The translations under genes were made by a program, and so were the position numbers. The notes beneath the pieces were generated by a model, which saw nothing but the letters and a program-made list of their open reading frames with translations, did no database searches and was not told the DNA's origin. This document shows positions 63,388 through 64,000 of a stretch of 64,000 nucleotides of DNA, one piece after another; the first letter of the stretch is position 1, and each line of letters starts with the position of its first letter. Origin of the DNA: Nitrospira sp. (GTDB taxonomy: Bacteria; Nitrospirota; Nitrospiria; Nitrospirales; Nitrospiraceae). The stretch lies in the NCBI GenBank assembly GCA_018242685.1, contig JAFEBM010000010.1, positions 62,001-126,000 on the forward strand, read 5' to 3'.

Positions 63388-63915
63388 ATGTCACAGCTGT
63401 TTTTTGGATACTTCGCCGGGATGATTGCCATGACCGCCATGCTGGTGGTCGCGTTGAGAAACCCCGTCTACAGCGCGCTTTCACTTTTAGTCATGTTCTT
63501 CCATGTTGCGGGACTCTTCATCACGCTCCATGCCGAATTTCTTGCGGCCGTGCAGATTATCGTCTATGCCGGGGCCATTCTTGTGCTGTATCTGTTCGTC
63601 GTCATGTTGCTCAATGTCAAGCAGGACGACCGCTATCATGGTCAATGGCGGATCGCGGGATTTGTCTGCGTCCCGCTGCTGATCGAGTCCATCGTGCTGC
63701 TCTCCGGCGGAACGGAAGCGGCCGATCCAGGCAATCGATCGCTCCAGTCCGGACCGCTTGACGCGACCGCCGTCGGCGACAATACCTTGGCCATCGGCAA
63801 GATACTTTTTTCAACCTACTTATTCCCCTTCGAAGTGGCCTCCTTGGTTCTCCTGGTGGCCATGATCGGGGCCATCGTTCTCGCGAAACGCGACATCGGC
63901 GAAAACGACACGTAA
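63388..63915 (+). CDS. nuoJ: NADH-quinone oxidoreductase subunit J
   Basis: A 175-residue membrane subunit with five TM helices; AEFLAAVQIIVYAGAILVLYLFVVMLLN contains the conserved TM3 pi-bulge region. It is 89 bp after nuoI and followed by nuoK. Confidence 0.94.
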   Translation: MSQLFFGYFAGMIAMTAMLVVALRNPVYSALSLLVMFFHVAGLFITLHAEFLAAVQIIVYAGAILVLYLFVVMLLNVKQDDRYHGQWRIAGFVCVPLLIESIVLLSGGTEAADPGNRSLQSGPLDATAVGDNTLAIGKILFSTYLFPFEVASLVLLVAMIGAIVLAKRDIGENDT

Positions 63916-63941
63916 GCCATGACACACACGGCGGTTGACGC

Positions 63942-64000
63942 ATGACCATCCCCATCTCCTACTACCTCATCTTGAGCGCCATCGTCTTCCTGACAGGCGT
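63942..64000 (+). CDS. nuoK: NADH-quinone oxidoreductase subunit K, 5' end only
   Basis: The first 19 codons (MTIPISYYLILSAIVFLTGV) match the start of NuoK; the rest lies beyond the window. nuoL, M and N are expected downstream. Confidence 0.8.
   Translation, partial: MTIPISYYLILSAIVFLTG

Noticed and set aside
1..64000. tRNA, rRNA or CRISPR features
   Set aside because: No GGTTCGAATCC-type T-arm in a gap, no rRNA-like conserved blocks and no regularly spaced short repeats were found by eye.
1..64000. Insertion sequences or integrases
   Set aside because: No transposase (DDE) or tyrosine recombinase motif was seen in any frame; only palindromic elements and gene remnants hint at past mobility.

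Overview
The window looks like a chromosomal piece of a Nitrospira-type nitrifier (phylum Nitrospirota). The basis is inference from remembered family resemblance: the nuo gene order with a fused nuoCD, the small secreted metal-associated proteins, and the duplicated outer-membrane proteins. No rRNA, tRNA, transposase or CRISPR array was found, so the assignment rests on protein content only. Both strands are densely coded and most genes sit in tightly overlapping operons.

Region by region. (1) 1-6.9 kb: the end of an unknown protein, then a minus-strand heavy-metal efflux operon (His-rich secreted protein, TolC-like channel, adaptor, HME-RND pump). (2) 7.1-8.9 kb: a compact restriction-modification pair, an Eco29kI-like GIY-YIG nuclease and an amino-methyltransferase, arranged tail to tail. 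(3) 9.2-11.2 kb: a sulfite dehydrogenase molybdoenzyme and its cytochrome c. (4) 11.2-20.9 kb: a Cu(I)/Ag(I) resistance block, CusCBA with a Met-rich adaptor, a Cys-containing secreted protein, and a Cu-ATPase with two YHS and two heavy-metal-binding domains. (5) 20.9-23.8 kb: a SAM methyltransferase, an ECF sigma factor with a Cys-rich tail co-transcribed with a DsbA-like protein, and an Slp lipoprotein. (6) 23.9-31.6 kb: a GntR-controlled nitrogen-scavenging operon: a short AllH/DUF2877-like protein, a BMP-type ABC importer, two isochorismatase-fold amidohydrolases and a stand-alone allophanate-hydrolase C-terminal domain.

(7) 32.2-44.2 kb is the most unusual part: a minus-strand island containing a TonB-dependent receptor, TonB, two TlpA-like thioredoxins, a BNR-propeller protein with a CxCC motif, two paralogous outer-membrane barrels whose mature N-termini are almost identical (SCGSVxCFVVIGSQQQ), a YVTN-type propeller lipoprotein, and four small secreted proteins that share a CxWxC motif and a C-terminal R[AG]PP tail. 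It reads as an envelope metal-handling or metal-uptake system, probably for copper; the metal is inference. Two copies of a tandem-hairpin RNA or terminator element lie at the 3' ends of its transcription units.

(8) 44.5-50.6 kb: secA, then an SDR gene and a cupin gene with duplicated leader sequences, a STAS protein and a PAS-sigma54 activator. (9) 50.9-52.5 kb: a zinc alcohol dehydrogenase flanked by remnants of a cytochrome c gene and a LuxR-type regulator. (10) 52.7 kb to the end: a MidA/NDUFAF7-type methyltransferase followed by the complex I operon nuoA-B-CD-E-F-G-H-I-J and the start of nuoK. Palindromic elements sit in three of its intergenic gaps.
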